Shown: positions 27,442-36,502 of the stretch, piece after piece
Layout of the letters: each line of letters opens with the position of its first letter
Position numbering within the stretch: position 1 is the stretch's first letter
The notes under the pieces: model-generated
Seen by the model: the letters and a program-made list of their open reading frames with translations, nothing else
What the model was told of the DNA's origin: nothing
Database searches by the model: none
Assembly: GCF_014695775.1 (NCBI RefSeq)
Contig: NZ_JACJOX010000058.1
Coordinates: forward strand, 62,001 to 126,000
DNA: 64,000 nucleotides
Source of the DNA: Leptolyngbya sp. FACHB-60
GTDB taxonomy: Bacteria; Cyanobacteriota; Cyanobacteriia; Phormidesmidales; Phormidesmidaceae
Direction: 5' to 3'
Program-made: the position numbers and the translations under genes

Positions 27442-27681
27442 AGAAAACATCCTGGAAAACGTCACACCTCTGGGGGCAGGGTGCTGGAGTGATGGCCGCA
27501 GTCTAAAGCGGATCATAGCCAAAACCAGGACCACCGCTAGGACGGCTAGAGGTGCGGCCATCCATACATCTATATATTTGTGCCGGTGATAATAGAGTAT
27601 CGATGCCGTCGCTAGATTGGGTTGGTTGGGGGCGTTAGAGTTGGAGAACTCTTTCTCACCTCGCTCCTGGAGCTTTGCCCT

Positions 27682-28566
27682 GTGCTGCCTAATTCTTGGC
27701 TACCCAAGCCCTTGTTGCCTGCCTTCAACCCGCCAGCGCCGCTGCTGGTGATGGCCGCTATGGCCTCGACCCAGCTGGGCTCGACCTTGGCCAAGAGCCT
27801 GTTTGGTCAGGTGGGGCCCTTGGGCATGGTGCTGCTGCGGGTGGGGTTGTCGGCGGTGGTGCTGGTGGCTTGGTGCCGTCCCCGTTGGCGCGGGCACCGA
27901 CTAGCTGACTACCGGCTGCTGGTGACCTTTGGGCTGTCGTTAGCGGTGATGAATGCGCTGTTTTACTGTGCGATCGCCCGGATTCCTATTGGGGTGGCGG
28001 TGGCGCTAGAATTTTCCGGCCCGCTGACGGTGGCGCTGCTGCACTCGCGCCGCTGGCTCGACGGTCTCTGGGTGGCTCTGGCGGCGGTGGGCATTGTGCT
28101 GCTGTCGCCCCTCAACACCCCGGCGCTTGACAGTTTGGGTGTGGTGATGGCGCTGCTGGCCGGGGTAGCCTGGGGCAGCTACATTGTGCTGTCGGCCCGC
28201 ATGGGACAGGCCTTTCGCGGCGGGGAGGGGTTGGCCCTGTCGATGGCGGTGGGTGCACTGTTGTTGTTGCCCGTCGGGATTATGGCGGAGGGCCGGCTGC
28301 TGCTGTCACCCAATGTTTTGCTGCTGGGGTTGGGGGTCGCGATGCTGGCCTCGACTCTGCCCTATTCTCTGGAGATGACGGCGCTGCGGCGCATGCCGGT
28401 GAACGTGTTTGGCGTGCTGATGAGCTTAGAGCCTGCGATCGCCGCCGTGATCAGCTTTTTCTGGCTCGGCGAAACCCTGAGTTTGACCATGATTGGTGCC
28501 ATTGGCCTAGTCACGCTCGCCGCCGCGGGTGTGTCTCTATCCCAGCCTGCCACCAAAGCTGTTTGA
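27682..28566 (+). CDS. EamA/RhtA-type amino-acid exporter
   Basis: Ten-helix drug/metabolite superfamily transporter, 294 aa from GTG 27682 (TGGAG site upstream; TTG 27622 is an alternative). The pattern AMASTQLGSTLAKSLFGQVGPLG...LR, FYCAIARIPIGVAVALEFSGPLTVAL, LPYSLEMTALRRMPVNVFGVLMSLEPAIAA is close to E. coli RhtA, a threonine/homoserine exporter. The second EamA repeat starts near residue 150. Substrate by family only. Confidence 0.87.
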   Translation: MLPNSWLPKPLLPAFNPPAPLLVMAAMASTQLGSTLAKSLFGQVGPLGMVLLRVGLSAVVLVAWCRPRWRGHRLADYRLLVTFGLSLAVMNALFYCAIARIPIGVAVALEFSGPLTVALLHSRRWLDGLWVALAAVGIVLLSPLNTPALDSLGVVMALLAGVAWGSYIVLSARMGQAFRGGEGLALSMAVGALLLLPVGIMAEGRLLLSPNVLLLGLGVAMLASTLPYSLEMTALRRMPVNVFGVLMSLEPAIAAVISFFWLGETLSLTMIGAIGLVTLAAAGVSLSQPATKAV

Positions 28567-28702
28567 GTTGAGCGGGCTGGCAAAAGCGCGCCGATCTGCT
28601 GCATTTATAAATAGAGTTTTGCCTAGCCTCTGTCAGGAGCGATCGCCGCCGGGTTCAAGGGAATTCTTGAGTTAACTAACACGGCGGAGGCGGGGTTAAC
28701 CA

Positions 28703-29845
28703 GTGGCAACAATCAGTGGAACACTGCGGCAAAAATGGATTCTGGTAGTGGGCATGAGTGCTCTGATGGGGCTAGTGCTCTTAGCGCCTGACCCAGCATT
28801 AGGCAATGCTAACCTCCAACCCGGTCTAACCCAAACCGCCGCTGAGCCGCTCCTGGCTCAAGCTCGAACGAGCTATCCCCAGCGCCAAGACGCCCTGATC
28901 AATGACTACGGTGAGGTGCTGTTACCGGCTGATGCCGATCGTCTGCGAGCGTTGCTGGAGCAGGTGAAGACGACTGCCGGCATTGAGATCGTGGTGGTGA
29001 CAGTGCCCTCAATCGGGTTTTACGAAACTGAGGATGCCGCTATTGAGAGCTTTGCCACCAATCTTTTCAACACCTGGGGCATTGGCGATGCCCAACGCAA
29101 CGACGGGGTACTGGTGCTGTTTTCCCAGGGCGATCGCGCCGTGCGCATTGAGCTAGGTAGGGGCTACAGCCGCGACTACGAGGCTCCTATGCAAACGGTT
29201 ATTGATGAGTACATGGTGCCCCGCTTTCGCAACTCTGAGTACAGCGCTGGACTGTACGCTGGCACTGAGGCGATGATTCGCCAACTCACCGGCCCACCCC
29301 CTTCGCCGATAGAACCTGTGCCCCTATCCGGCACAGAGTCGTTAGTTCTCAGTGGCGGGCTGATGGTGCTGGGGTTAGGTGGACTTCTTGGCGGGAAGAA
29401 AGCCTTCGACTTTTGGCGGCCTAAGTGTGAGCATTGCCAAGTGCGCATGACCTCTTTAAGCCAAGAAGCTGCCAAAACTCACCTTGATGCTGGGCAGTGC
29501 CTAGAGTTGGAGATCGGGTCTGTGACTCACAACGTTTTAGAATGCCCTCAGTGTCATCAGTATATAAAGCGACACTTTCCTAGTTTTACTGCCTATAGCG
29601 ATTGCCCTAGCTGCCACTATAAAACCCTAAAAGTTTTGAAAGAAACGACCCTACGTGAGCCAACCTACCAGTCATCAGGGGAGGCGCTGACTGACCGCTG
29701 CTGCCGCCACTGCAACCATACTGATCAGATCACGATCGTTTTGCCGCGCCTTGAACGCAGCACAAGTTCGTCATATAGCTCGGGGAGTAGCTCGTCTTCG
29801 GGGGGTGGCTCGTCTTCGGGGGGCGGAGCCAGCGGCAATTGGTAA
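28703..29845 (+). CDS. TPM-domain protein with zinc-ribbon cysteines and a Ser/Gly tail
   Basis: 380 aa from GTG 28703 (GCGGAGGCGGGG site upstream). A signal-anchor (WILVVGMSALMGLVLLAP) is followed by a TPM domain, about residues 55-195: INDYGEVLLPADADRLRALLEQ, IEIVVVTVPSI, DGVLVLFSQGDRAVRIELGRGY. The domain is shared with Psb32/TLP18.3 and YgcG. A second membrane helix follows (LVLSGGLMVLGLGGLLGG). The C-terminal soluble region has four C-x-x-C pairs: CEHC, CPQC, CPSC, CRHC, probably two zinc ribbons. The end is a Ser/Gly-rich tail. Role unknown; membrane proteostasis is a guess. Confidence 0.88.
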   Translation: MATISGTLRQKWILVVGMSALMGLVLLAPDPALGNANLQPGLTQTAAEPLLAQARTSYPQRQDALINDYGEVLLPADADRLRALLEQVKTTAGIEIVVVTVPSIGFYETEDAAIESFATNLFNTWGIGDAQRNDGVLVLFSQGDRAVRIELGRGYSRDYEAPMQTVIDEYMVPRFRNSEYSAGLYAGTEAMIRQLTGPPPSPIEPVPLSGTESLVLSGGLMVLGLGGLLGGKKAFDFWRPKCEHCQVRMTSLSQEAAKTHLDAGQCLELEIGSVTHNVLECPQCHQYIKRHFPSFTAYSDCPSCHYKTLKVLKETTLREPTYQSSGEALTDRCCRHCNHTDQITIVLPRLERSTSSSYSSGSSSSSGGGSSSGGGASGNW

Positions 29846-29961
29846 GTGAATCCTCACTTGTTGGCCGCTGATCAATTGCAAAGAAAGGCCGTTGCCTGGA
29901 TAAACCGCCTGCATTCCATGGAACACTGTTGCTACACAGGGAATGCATTCTAACGTCGGCT

Positions 29962-32079
29962 ATGAGTCTTTGTATTAACCCAAGTTGCCGTCAGCCCAAC
30001 CATCCCGATAACGGGGGCAGTTCTACCTGCATGGCCTGTGGGTCGGCCCTGGTGCTTCAGGATCGCTACCGGGTGATGCGCTTGATTAGCAGCGACAGCG
30101 GCTTTGGCCGTGTGTATGAGGCCTACGAGCGCAACGTCCCCAAAATTCTCAAGGTGCTCAAAGAGGGCTATAACACCAACGACAAAGTGGTAGAGCTGTT
30201 TCGCCGTGAGGCCCAGGTCTTGAGCCAGCTCAACCATCCGGGGGTGCCTCGGGTAGAGTCTGAGGGCTATTTTCTCTATCACCCAGCCAATGGTGGCGAG
30301 CCTTCTCACTGCCTGGTGATGGAGAAGATCGAAGGCCCCAACCTGAAGCAGTGGATGGTGCAGCAAGGCAACCATCCGATCAGCGAAAAGCAGGCCATGC
30401 TGTGGCTGACTCAGCTAACCGATGTGCTCGATCTGGTGCATCAGCACAACTACTTTCACCGCGACATCAAGCCCGAAAATGTTATGCTGCGCCCGTCGGG
30501 GCAGCTGGTGCTGGTCGACTTTGGTGCGGCCCGTGAGATGACCCAGACCTACATGGCCAACCTGGGCGATAGCGGCATTACGACGGTGAGTTCGGCGGGC
30601 TATACGCCCCCCGAGCAGGAGCAGGGCCAGGCAGTGCCTCAGTCTGACTTCTATGCCCTGGGTCGCACGCTCATTTATTTAATGACGGCCAAGCTGCCCA
30701 ATGACCCGGCTATCTACAACTCGCGCACCAATGCGTTTGCGTGGCGGCTGGCAGCGCCGCAGATTTCTGCCCCCCTGGCCGATTTGATTGACAATCTAAT
30801 CGCTCCGGCGGCGGCCAACCGGCCCCAAAATACCGAGGCGATTTTAGAACGTCTGGCTCAGGTGCGATCGCGCCAGGTCTCTGGTTTGCCTCGCCCGGCC
30901 AGCGCCGCTGCCCCAACCTGGCCGATGACCACCCTCAACCCCCACGAGGCCCAGACTCTCCCTAAACCCTCGCACAGCTTTTTGCCCCCCTGGTTAGACC
31001 AGCGCCCCTGGCTGCTGGCCGGTCTTACAGGATTGGCTCTAGCGGTGCCTTTGGGCTGGTATGCCCTAAGTCGAGGGGCAATGCCCTTGGCAGGCAATGG
31101 CCCTCGGGTTACTGCGCCTGCTCTTGAGAATTTGACGGTTAGCCCTGTATCAATGCTGACCGGGCATGAGAATGATATCTACGATCTGCTACTACTGCGA
31201 GACGGCAAAACGCTGATCTCTGCTAGTGCCGATAGCACAATCCGCATTTGGAACCTAGAGGACAATACGCTGCGTCACACCTTGGCGCACAGCAATGTTG
31301 TTCAGGCGATCGCCACTACTGTTGATCAGACGACCTTGATTAGCACCGGGGATGATCGCACCATTCGCTTTTGGTCATTGCCCGATGGCCGTCCCCTAGG
31401 ACAAATTGACAATGCCCACGGCACTCCCATTCGTGCCCTAGAGGTCAGCCGCAATGGTCGAACATTGGTCAGTGCTGACAGCGAGGGTGCCATTAAACTA
31501 TGGCCATTGACCGGCAGCACGGGTGCCCTCAATCTACCAGGGATGGCAGACGGTGGCCCCAGCCACACCCTCCAGGCCGATGGCACCCTCAACGACTTGT
31601 TGTTTACTCGCGATAACAGCATGCTGGTCAGTGGCGGCAAAAGCCTCCAGCTTTGGGATCTAGCGAGTCTAGAAGATCCCAATGTGGGGGCGGACAGCCT
31701 GCCTACCACCCTGGAGGGGCACACCAGTTTTATCAATCGGATCGACATTACCGACGACGATCAAACCCTAGTGAGTGCCTCAGCCGATCAAAATGTGCTG
31801 CTTTGGGATATGGCCACAAAGGCTAAAACGGCTGCGTTGGAAGGGCATCAGGGTTATGTCAATACCCTGCGACTGGAGGGGCCTCTCCTCTGGAGTGCCG
31901 ACGCTGACAAAACCATCCTGGTGTGGGATTTGCAGCAAAAAGCCCCGATTCAACGGATTACTGGCTTTGAAACCGATATCTGGCGCTTTACGGTGCAGCC
32001 CAATGGCCAAATCATCACTATTGGCGGTACCCAACCCTACATTCGGCTCTGGCGCTTAGATCAATCTCCTGAGTCTTAG
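29962..32079 (+). CDS. Zinc-ribbon / Ser-Thr kinase / membrane / WD40 protein
   Basis: 705 aa from ATG 29962. Cys4, Cys9, Cys23 and Cys26 form an N-terminal zinc ribbon. The Hanks-type kinase domain (about 36-300) has a G-loop SGFGRVYE, the catalytic HRDIKPEN (166-173) and DFGAAREM (186-193), and AGYTPPEQ. One membrane helix spans about 350-369. The C-terminal 300 residues are WD40 repeats (TGHENDIYDLLL...ASADSTIRIWNLE, STGDDRTIRFWSL, SADKTILVWDLQ), predicted to form an extracytoplasmic propeller. Its 3' end overlaps the convergent cphB by 4 bases. Target proteins unknown. Confidence 0.93.
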   Translation: MSLCINPSCRQPNHPDNGGSSTCMACGSALVLQDRYRVMRLISSDSGFGRVYEAYERNVPKILKVLKEGYNTNDKVVELFRREAQVLSQLNHPGVPRVESEGYFLYHPANGGEPSHCLVMEKIEGPNLKQWMVQQGNHPISEKQAMLWLTQLTDVLDLVHQHNYFHRDIKPENVMLRPSGQLVLVDFGAAREMTQTYMANLGDSGITTVSSAGYTPPEQEQGQAVPQSDFYALGRTLIYLMTAKLPNDPAIYNSRTNAFAWRLAAPQISAPLADLIDNLIAPAAANRPQNTEAILERLAQVRSRQVSGLPRPASAAAPTWPMTTLNPHEAQTLPKPSHSFLPPWLDQRPWLLAGLTGLALAVPLGWYALSRGAMPLAGNGPRVTAPALENLTVSPVSMLTGHENDIYDLLLLRDGKTLISASADSTIRIWNLEDNTLRHTLAHSNVVQAIATTVDQTTLISTGDDRTIRFWSLPDGRPLGQIDNAHGTPIRALEVSRNGRTLVSADSEGAIKLWPLTGSTGALNLPGMADGGPSHTLQADGTLNDLLFTRDNSMLVSGGKSLQLWDLASLEDPNVGADSLPTTLEGHTSFINRIDITDDDQTLVSASADQNVLLWDMATKAKTAALEGHQGYVNTLRLEGPLLWSADADKTILVWDLQQKAPIQRITGFETDIWRFTVQPNGQIITIGGTQPYIRLWRLDQSPES

Positions 32080-32894
32080 CTTTTAGCTGTAGCCAAGACT
32101 TTGCGGTGGTTGATGTCGAAGCGATCGCCGTGGGCCAGCAGGTGCAGGTGCAGCCCGTGGATGCTGAGCGGGTCGGAGGCGGTAATGTCGGGCTCGTTGG
32201 TGTGGGTCATATCGCCGGGGTCAACCACGGCAATCACCCCCTTGCCGATCACGCGAAAGCTACCGTCGCCCTCGAATAGAGCACAGGTGTCTTCGTCAAT
32301 GCCTAAACCCAGACGGTTGGGCTGCATAGCCATGGCGCTCATCAGTCGGGCCATGCGGTTGCGGTTGTGAAAGTGCTGATCGACAATCACCTCGGGCACA
32401 AAGCCCAAGCCAATCGCCATATCCACCAGCGAGCGATTGGGCGACTCGCCGCTGCCACCCCCGGCGATCATGTGGTGGCCCATAACGGCGGCCCCGGCGC
32501 TGGTGCCGCCGAGGGTAATTTCGCCCAGCTGCGCCCGCTGACGCACCGTGTTAATTAAGGGGGTGTCGGCCAGTAGGCCACAGAGGCGAACCTGGTCGCC
32601 GCCGGTAATGAAGACACCAGTGCAGGGTTCGACGATGGTTTTCCAGCTGGGGTCTTCGCCCTGGGCGCGCTCGCGAATATCCATCACCACCGTCTCGGCA
32701 GCGCCCATTTCGGCAAAAATCTCCTGGTAGCGACCCGAGATCGCTACCGGATCCCGCGAAGCGCAAGGAATAATACCAATGCAAGCCGCCGTCCCCCCAG
32801 ACCGCTCGAAAAAGGTGTGCAAAATCTCTTTACCGTGAACTTTATCTTCTGCGCCACCAATGGCCAGAATCGCATGGTGCTTGACGGGAGACAT
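32076..32894 (-). CDS. cphB: Cyanophycinase
   Basis: Serine peptidase that cuts cyanophycin (multi-L-arginyl-poly-aspartate) to beta-Asp-Arg dipeptides. The 272-aa product starts at ATG 32894 (MSPVKHHAILAIGGAEDKVH); the frame is open to TTG 32936. Diagnostic segments are IGGAEDKVHGKEIL, the nucleophile elbow GGTSAGAAVMG, GGSGESPNRSLVDMAIGLG and DQHFHNRNRMARL. cphA, often adjacent, is not in the window. Release of arginine from this polymer is one possible source of guanidino compounds for the 40-46 kb cluster. Confidence 0.94.
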   Translation of the reverse strand: MSPVKHHAILAIGGAEDKVHGKEILHTFFERSGGTAACIGIIPCASRDPVAISGRYQEIFAEMGAAETVVMDIRERAQGEDPSWKTIVEPCTGVFITGGDQVRLCGLLADTPLINTVRQRAQLGEITLGGTSAGAAVMGHHMIAGGGSGESPNRSLVDMAIGLGFVPEVIVDQHFHNRNRMARLMSAMAMQPNRLGLGIDEDTCALFEGDGSFRVIGKGVIAVVDPGDMTHTNEPDITASDPLSIHGLHLHLLAHGDRFDINHRKVLATAKS

Positions 32895-33071
32895 GGGCCG
32901 CTCAACAAAGGGACGAAAATTGCTACCTAGACTCAATTACTGCATGATAGAGAGCGTTATATACCAAGTCCAGCTCAAGATCTGTAGTTTTCCTACCGGT
33001 AGGGCTCCACTTCTGAACTTGGATGACATTTACTCAACCCATCAGGTCGTTAGGCCTCAGCAGTCTAGGCT

Positions 33072-33797
33072 ATGACAACTGGCATCCCTGGGGCTTCCCA
33101 TCTGAGAATCGATGTTGTCAGCCTGTTTCCAGACTTTTTTTCATCTCCCCTAGAGTCAGGGCTGATTGGTAAAGCCCTGGCGCGCCAAATTGCAGAAGTT
33201 TATCTTACCAATCCCAGGGACTTTACAACGGATAAGCACCACCGGGTCGATGACGAACCCTACGGCGGTGGTGTAGGCATGCTGATGAAGCCCGACCCGA
33301 TCTTTGCGGCGGTGGAATCGCTGCCCGTGCTGCCCCGCCGCGAGGTGATTTTGCTCACCCCCCAGGGCGAGGCGATGACCCAAGACCTGTTTCGCCACCT
33401 GGTCACGCTCGATCAGCTGGTGTTGATCTGCGGCCACTACGAAGGGGTCGATGAGCGGGTCAACCATCTGCTCACCCGCGAGGTTTCCCTGGGGGACTTT
33501 GTGCTCACCTGCGGCGAAATTCCGGCCCTGGCGTTAATCAACGGCGTGGTGCGGCTGCTGCCGGGCACCGTGGGTAAAACTGACTCCCTGCGCTTTGAGA
33601 GCTTTGAGACCCCGTTGCTCGACTACCCCCAGTACACTCGCCCCGCCAGCTTTCGCGGCTGGGAGGTGCCGGAGGTGTTGCGATCGGGCAATCACGAGGC
33701 GATCGCCCAGTGGCGACGGCAGCAGCAGATCGAGCGCACAAAGCAGCGGCGGCCTGATCTATATGAGCGGTGGGTGGAGGGAGAGTGTGGGGAGTAG
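33072..33797 (+). CDS. trmD: tRNA (guanine-N1)-methyltransferase
   Basis: SAM-dependent SPOUT enzyme making m1G37 in tRNAs reading CNN codons. The 241-aa product has DVVSLFPDFF, the conserved HHRVDDEPYGGGVGML, the trefoil-knot SAM site LICGHYEGVDERV and SLGDFVLTCGEIPALALING. The length is normal. It is followed by a repeat-rich spacer and ispF. Confidence 0.96.
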   Translation: MTTGIPGASHLRIDVVSLFPDFFSSPLESGLIGKALARQIAEVYLTNPRDFTTDKHHRVDDEPYGGGVGMLMKPDPIFAAVESLPVLPRREVILLTPQGEAMTQDLFRHLVTLDQLVLICGHYEGVDERVNHLLTREVSLGDFVLTCGEIPALALINGVVRLLPGTVGKTDSLRFESFETPLLDYPQYTRPASFRGWEVPEVLRSGNHEAIAQWRRQQQIERTKQRRPDLYERWVEGECGE

Positions 33798-33869
33798 GCG
33801 GGTGGATGAGTAGGTGGGTGGATGGGTGAATGGGAGAAGTCTTGGGGTGCATCCGCGTAGCGATGCACC
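33790..33869. repeat. GGTGGATG-type short tandem repeat and palindrome
   Basis: About 33795-33835 is a degenerate tandem of GGTGGATGRGT units that extends from the end of trmD. It is followed by a separate hairpin, GGTGCATC (33846-33853) with GATGCACC (33862-33869). The complement of the tandem recurs near 43650 and 45750-45812. Confidence 0.7.
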
Positions 33870-33892
33870 ATCTCAAAAGCTAAGGTCATTTA

Positions 33893-34390
33893 ATGGTGGG
33901 GGAAACTATGGGGATCAGGATTGGCAATGGGTATGACATTCATCGGCTAGTAGAGGGGCGATCGCTCATTCTGGGCGGTGTCACCATTCCCCACCACCTG
34001 GGGCTCGATGGCCACAGCGATGCTGACGTGCTGACCCACGCGATTATGGATGCGCTGCTGGGGGCGCTGAGTTTGGGCGATATCGGCCTGTACTTTCCCC
34101 CTGGCGATCCGGAGTGGGCGGGGGCTGACAGCCTCAAGCTGCTGGCGCAGGTGAATGCGATGGTGCACGAGCGGGGCTGGCAGGTGAGCAACATCGACTC
34201 GGTAGTGGTGGCCGAGCAGCCCAAGCTCAAGCCCCACATCGAAGCGATGCGATCGCGCCTAGCGGGTCAGCTGGGTCTCGCCCCCGACCAGGTGGGGGTA
34301 AAAGCGACTACCAACGAAAAACTCGGCCCGGTTGGTCGCCAGGAAGGAATTGCTGCCTACGCTGTAGCGCTCCTCACGACCGCCGACTAA
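33893..34390 (+). CDS. ispF: 2-C-methyl-D-erythritol 2,4-cyclodiphosphate synthase
   Basis: Fifth step of the non-mevalonate isoprenoid pathway, a zinc-dependent trimer. The 165-aa product shows RIGNGYDIHRLVEGR (metal-binding D-x-H), HSDADVLTHAIMDALLGA (H-S-D-A-D), GDIGLYFPPGD and the end VKATTNEKLGPVGRQEGIAA. ATG 33893 has an AAGG site; ATG 33908 is the alternative and matches the usual start more closely. Confidence 0.96.
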   Translation: MVGETMGIRIGNGYDIHRLVEGRSLILGGVTIPHHLGLDGHSDADVLTHAIMDALLGALSLGDIGLYFPPGDPEWAGADSLKLLAQVNAMVHERGWQVSNIDSVVVAEQPKLKPHIEAMRSRLAGQLGLAPDQVGVKATTNEKLGPVGRQEGIAAYAVALLTTAD

Positions 34391-34569
34391 TCCCCCCTCG
34401 CCTGGCTTGCCCAAGCCGCCAAAGTTTGACTCTCGTCCCTTGGGAACCTTTTGAATCCTTAGGGGTCAAACCACTTTGTGAAATTTGTATGAGTCAGAGC
34501 CTCTGCATATGTAGATTTGACCTCAAAAACTCTCAGCAATGGTTGTAAAAGATACTTAATCTGTTCGAG

Positions 34570-34616
34570 AAACTCGTAAACTTACTTTATGATATCTTCA
34601 AGATTGATACGAGTTT
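34570..34616 (+). promoter_or_regulatory. 9-bp inverted repeat upstream of the BON-like gene
   Basis: AAACTCGTA (34570-34578) and TACGAGTTT (34608-34616) are exact reverse complements 29 bases apart in an AT-rich region about 135-180 bases before the next start codon. This could be an operator or leader hairpin. The rest of 34391-34749 shows no gene. Confidence 0.4.
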
Positions 34617-34749
34617 AGAGCGGAATTTGCGGTAATGGCTGTGTATCTACTGCTGAGCTTCGATTGGGTCTTGTCTCAAGGCTAATCTGTGGAGGGTTCG
34701 CGGCTGTAGGTGCTGGTTTTTGTCATAGAGGCAAAGGGGTAAGGCTTAG

Positions 34750-35136
34750 ATGGCTAACATCATGCAATCGCTGGTGGCAACGGGCCACACCATTCGTGGA
34801 GTCTGTTATGCCAAGTCCAATTATTTGAGCCAGTCGATCCCGGCCCTATCGGCTATTCCCCCCGAGCGGGTCGGGCTAAATGGCGAATATGACTACTACG
34901 GCTTGGCCAAACGCATTAAGACGAGTTTTCAGGGTCAAGTGGGGCGTGAGGCCGTTAAGCAGCTCACCGTCAAGCAGCGTGGCTCGGCTGTTATTCTCAG
35001 CGGCCAGATAGACACCCTAGATCTGCTTGATCAGCTCGTTGACCTAGCGCTGCACACCGAAGGCACCACCCACGTTGAAGTACACGACGTGCAGGTCAAC
35101 GTTCTAGAGCTAGCCCAGTCAGTGCGAGTAGCTTGA
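34750..35136 (+). CDS. BON-domain-like small protein
   Basis: 128 aa. The N-terminal half (CYAKSNYLSQSIPALSAIPPERVGLNGEYDYYGLAKRI) is a segment I associate with a conserved cyanobacterial family. The C-terminal half (AVKQLTVKQRGSAVILSGQI, LVDLALHTEGTTHVEVHDVQV) has the alpha-beta pattern of a BON domain, which binds phospholipid or other hydrophobic ligands. No signal peptide is visible. Function unknown. The gene stands alone. Confidence 0.8.
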   Translation: MANIMQSLVATGHTIRGVCYAKSNYLSQSIPALSAIPPERVGLNGEYDYYGLAKRIKTSFQGQVGREAVKQLTVKQRGSAVILSGQIDTLDLLDQLVDLALHTEGTTHVEVHDVQVNVLELAQSVRVA

Positions 35137-35153
35137 GCAAATCCTAGTTGTAG

Positions 35154-35182
35154 GTTGGGCTTAAGCAATAGCAGAACCCAAC
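35154..35182. repeat. GTTGGGC...AACCCAAC palindromic repeat
   Basis: GTTGGGC at 35154-35160 and AACCCAAC at 35175-35182 form an imperfect short hairpin of the GTAGGTTGGG...ACCCAAC class frequent between cyanobacterial genes. A GAGACGCTTTGCGAAGGCT-type repeat follows at about 35214-35240. Confidence 0.65.
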
Positions 35183-35288
35183 GAGGCTTGCTGCTGTAAG
35201 GTTTTCTCTTCTAGAGACGCTTTGCGAAGGCTCCGCTGCACCCACCGATGAGAATTATAATTTTTAGTCTTGACTCTGCATAGGTTGC

Positions 35289-36215
35289 TTAGGCCATGGG
35301 TGTTGAGCCGTCGTTGACTGCCAGACGGAGGGCAGACAGCACGAGAATGACCAAAAACAACCCCAGCCCGATGGTGCAGGCATAACTGATTTCGAGCTTT
35401 TGAAAGGCCTGCTCGTAAATGTAGTAGACCACGGTTTTAGAGCTGTGGCGCGGGCCGCCCTGGGTCATGATATAGACCTCTTCAAAGACTTTGGTGGCGG
35501 CGATCGCCGAGATCACGCTCACCAACACCAGGTAGGGTCGCATCAGCGGCAGCGTAATATCCCAATGGCGTCGCCAGCCGTCGGAGCCATCCAGCGCCGC
35601 CGCCTCGTACAAATCTTGGGGAATGCCCTGGAGCCCCGCTAGATAGATCACCATGTAATAGCCCAGACCCTTCCACACCGTCACCACCATGACGCTAAAC
35701 AGCGCTAGGGCCGGACTGGTCAACCAGGGAATACCGTTCTCGGTCAGCCCCAAAGATTTGAGCACCTGGTTAAACAGCCCCGTCTCGGCATAGAGCCAGC
35801 GCCAGGCAATGCCCGCTACCACCATTGACACCACCACGGGCGAATAGTAGGCCACCCGCAGCCAGTGAATGCCCCGCAGCTGCCGATTCACCAAGATCGC
35901 TAGGCCTAGGGGTGCAAAGGTCAAAATCGGCACTACCCCGGCTAAGTAGACCAGGGTGTTGCGCACCGTTTGCCAGAAGATTGGGTCGGTTTTCAGCCGC
36001 TGCACGTTGGCCCACCCCACCCAGGTGGGGGCCGCCGTCAGGTCTACCCCAAAGGTGGTAAAGCTCAGATAAAACGCCCGCAACGCTGGCCAAAACACCG
36101 AGATCCCCAGAGCCACCAGGGCGGGCAGCAAAAATAGGTAGGGAATCACCCGTTGAGGAACTGTAATACCCAAGGGCCAGATTTTGCTGGAGGCCGGGCG
36201 CGGGGATGCGGTCAT
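35289..36215 (-). CDS. Orphan sugar-type ABC transporter permease (MalF/UgpA-like)
   Basis: 308-aa permease with six predicted helices. It has the EAA loop YEAAALDGSDGWRRHWDITLPLMRPYL and the typical GNTLVY-like segment (TVRNTLVYLAGVVP). The MalF/UgpA/GgtC subfamily carries sugars or compatible solutes such as glucosylglycerol. No substrate-binding protein, second permease or ATPase is adjacent, so its partners must be elsewhere. ATG 36215 is the natural start. Confidence 0.9.
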   Translation of the reverse strand: MTASPRPASSKIWPLGITVPQRVIPYLFLLPALVALGISVFWPALRAFYLSFTTFGVDLTAAPTWVGWANVQRLKTDPIFWQTVRNTLVYLAGVVPILTFAPLGLAILVNRQLRGIHWLRVAYYSPVVVSMVVAGIAWRWLYAETGLFNQVLKSLGLTENGIPWLTSPALALFSVMVVTVWKGLGYYMVIYLAGLQGIPQDLYEAAALDGSDGWRRHWDITLPLMRPYLVLVSVISAIAATKVFEEVYIMTQGGPRHSSKTVVYYIYEQAFQKLEISYACTIGLGLFLVILVLSALRLAVNDGSTPMA

Positions 36216-36502
36216 GGATTGCTGACAAACATGGAGGACTTGGTCTACCTACAGAATCCCGCAACCGCAGCCGCCCGATCCTGTAATGGAAAAACCTACT
36301 TGAAGAGTATATGAAGAAGCAGTGTTTATACGGATTTAGCTCACCCTGGAGATCCGGGTTAATGAGGTAAGGGCGTTTTATGTAGCGGCTACCTTGCCAC
36401 CCCGACCGGCAATATAGCGCGAAACGACACGTCAAGGCGCTATCTACAGCCCTACTAAGCGCCTTCATCGAGCCACCTACTGAGTTGTGGTGGAGAACAC
36501 CA

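Noticed and set aside
35289..36215. Sugar-ABC permease as part of the guanidine importer
   Set aside because: It is a MalF/UgpA-type permease on the other strand and 4 kb away; the importer at 41.6-44.5 kb is already complete.
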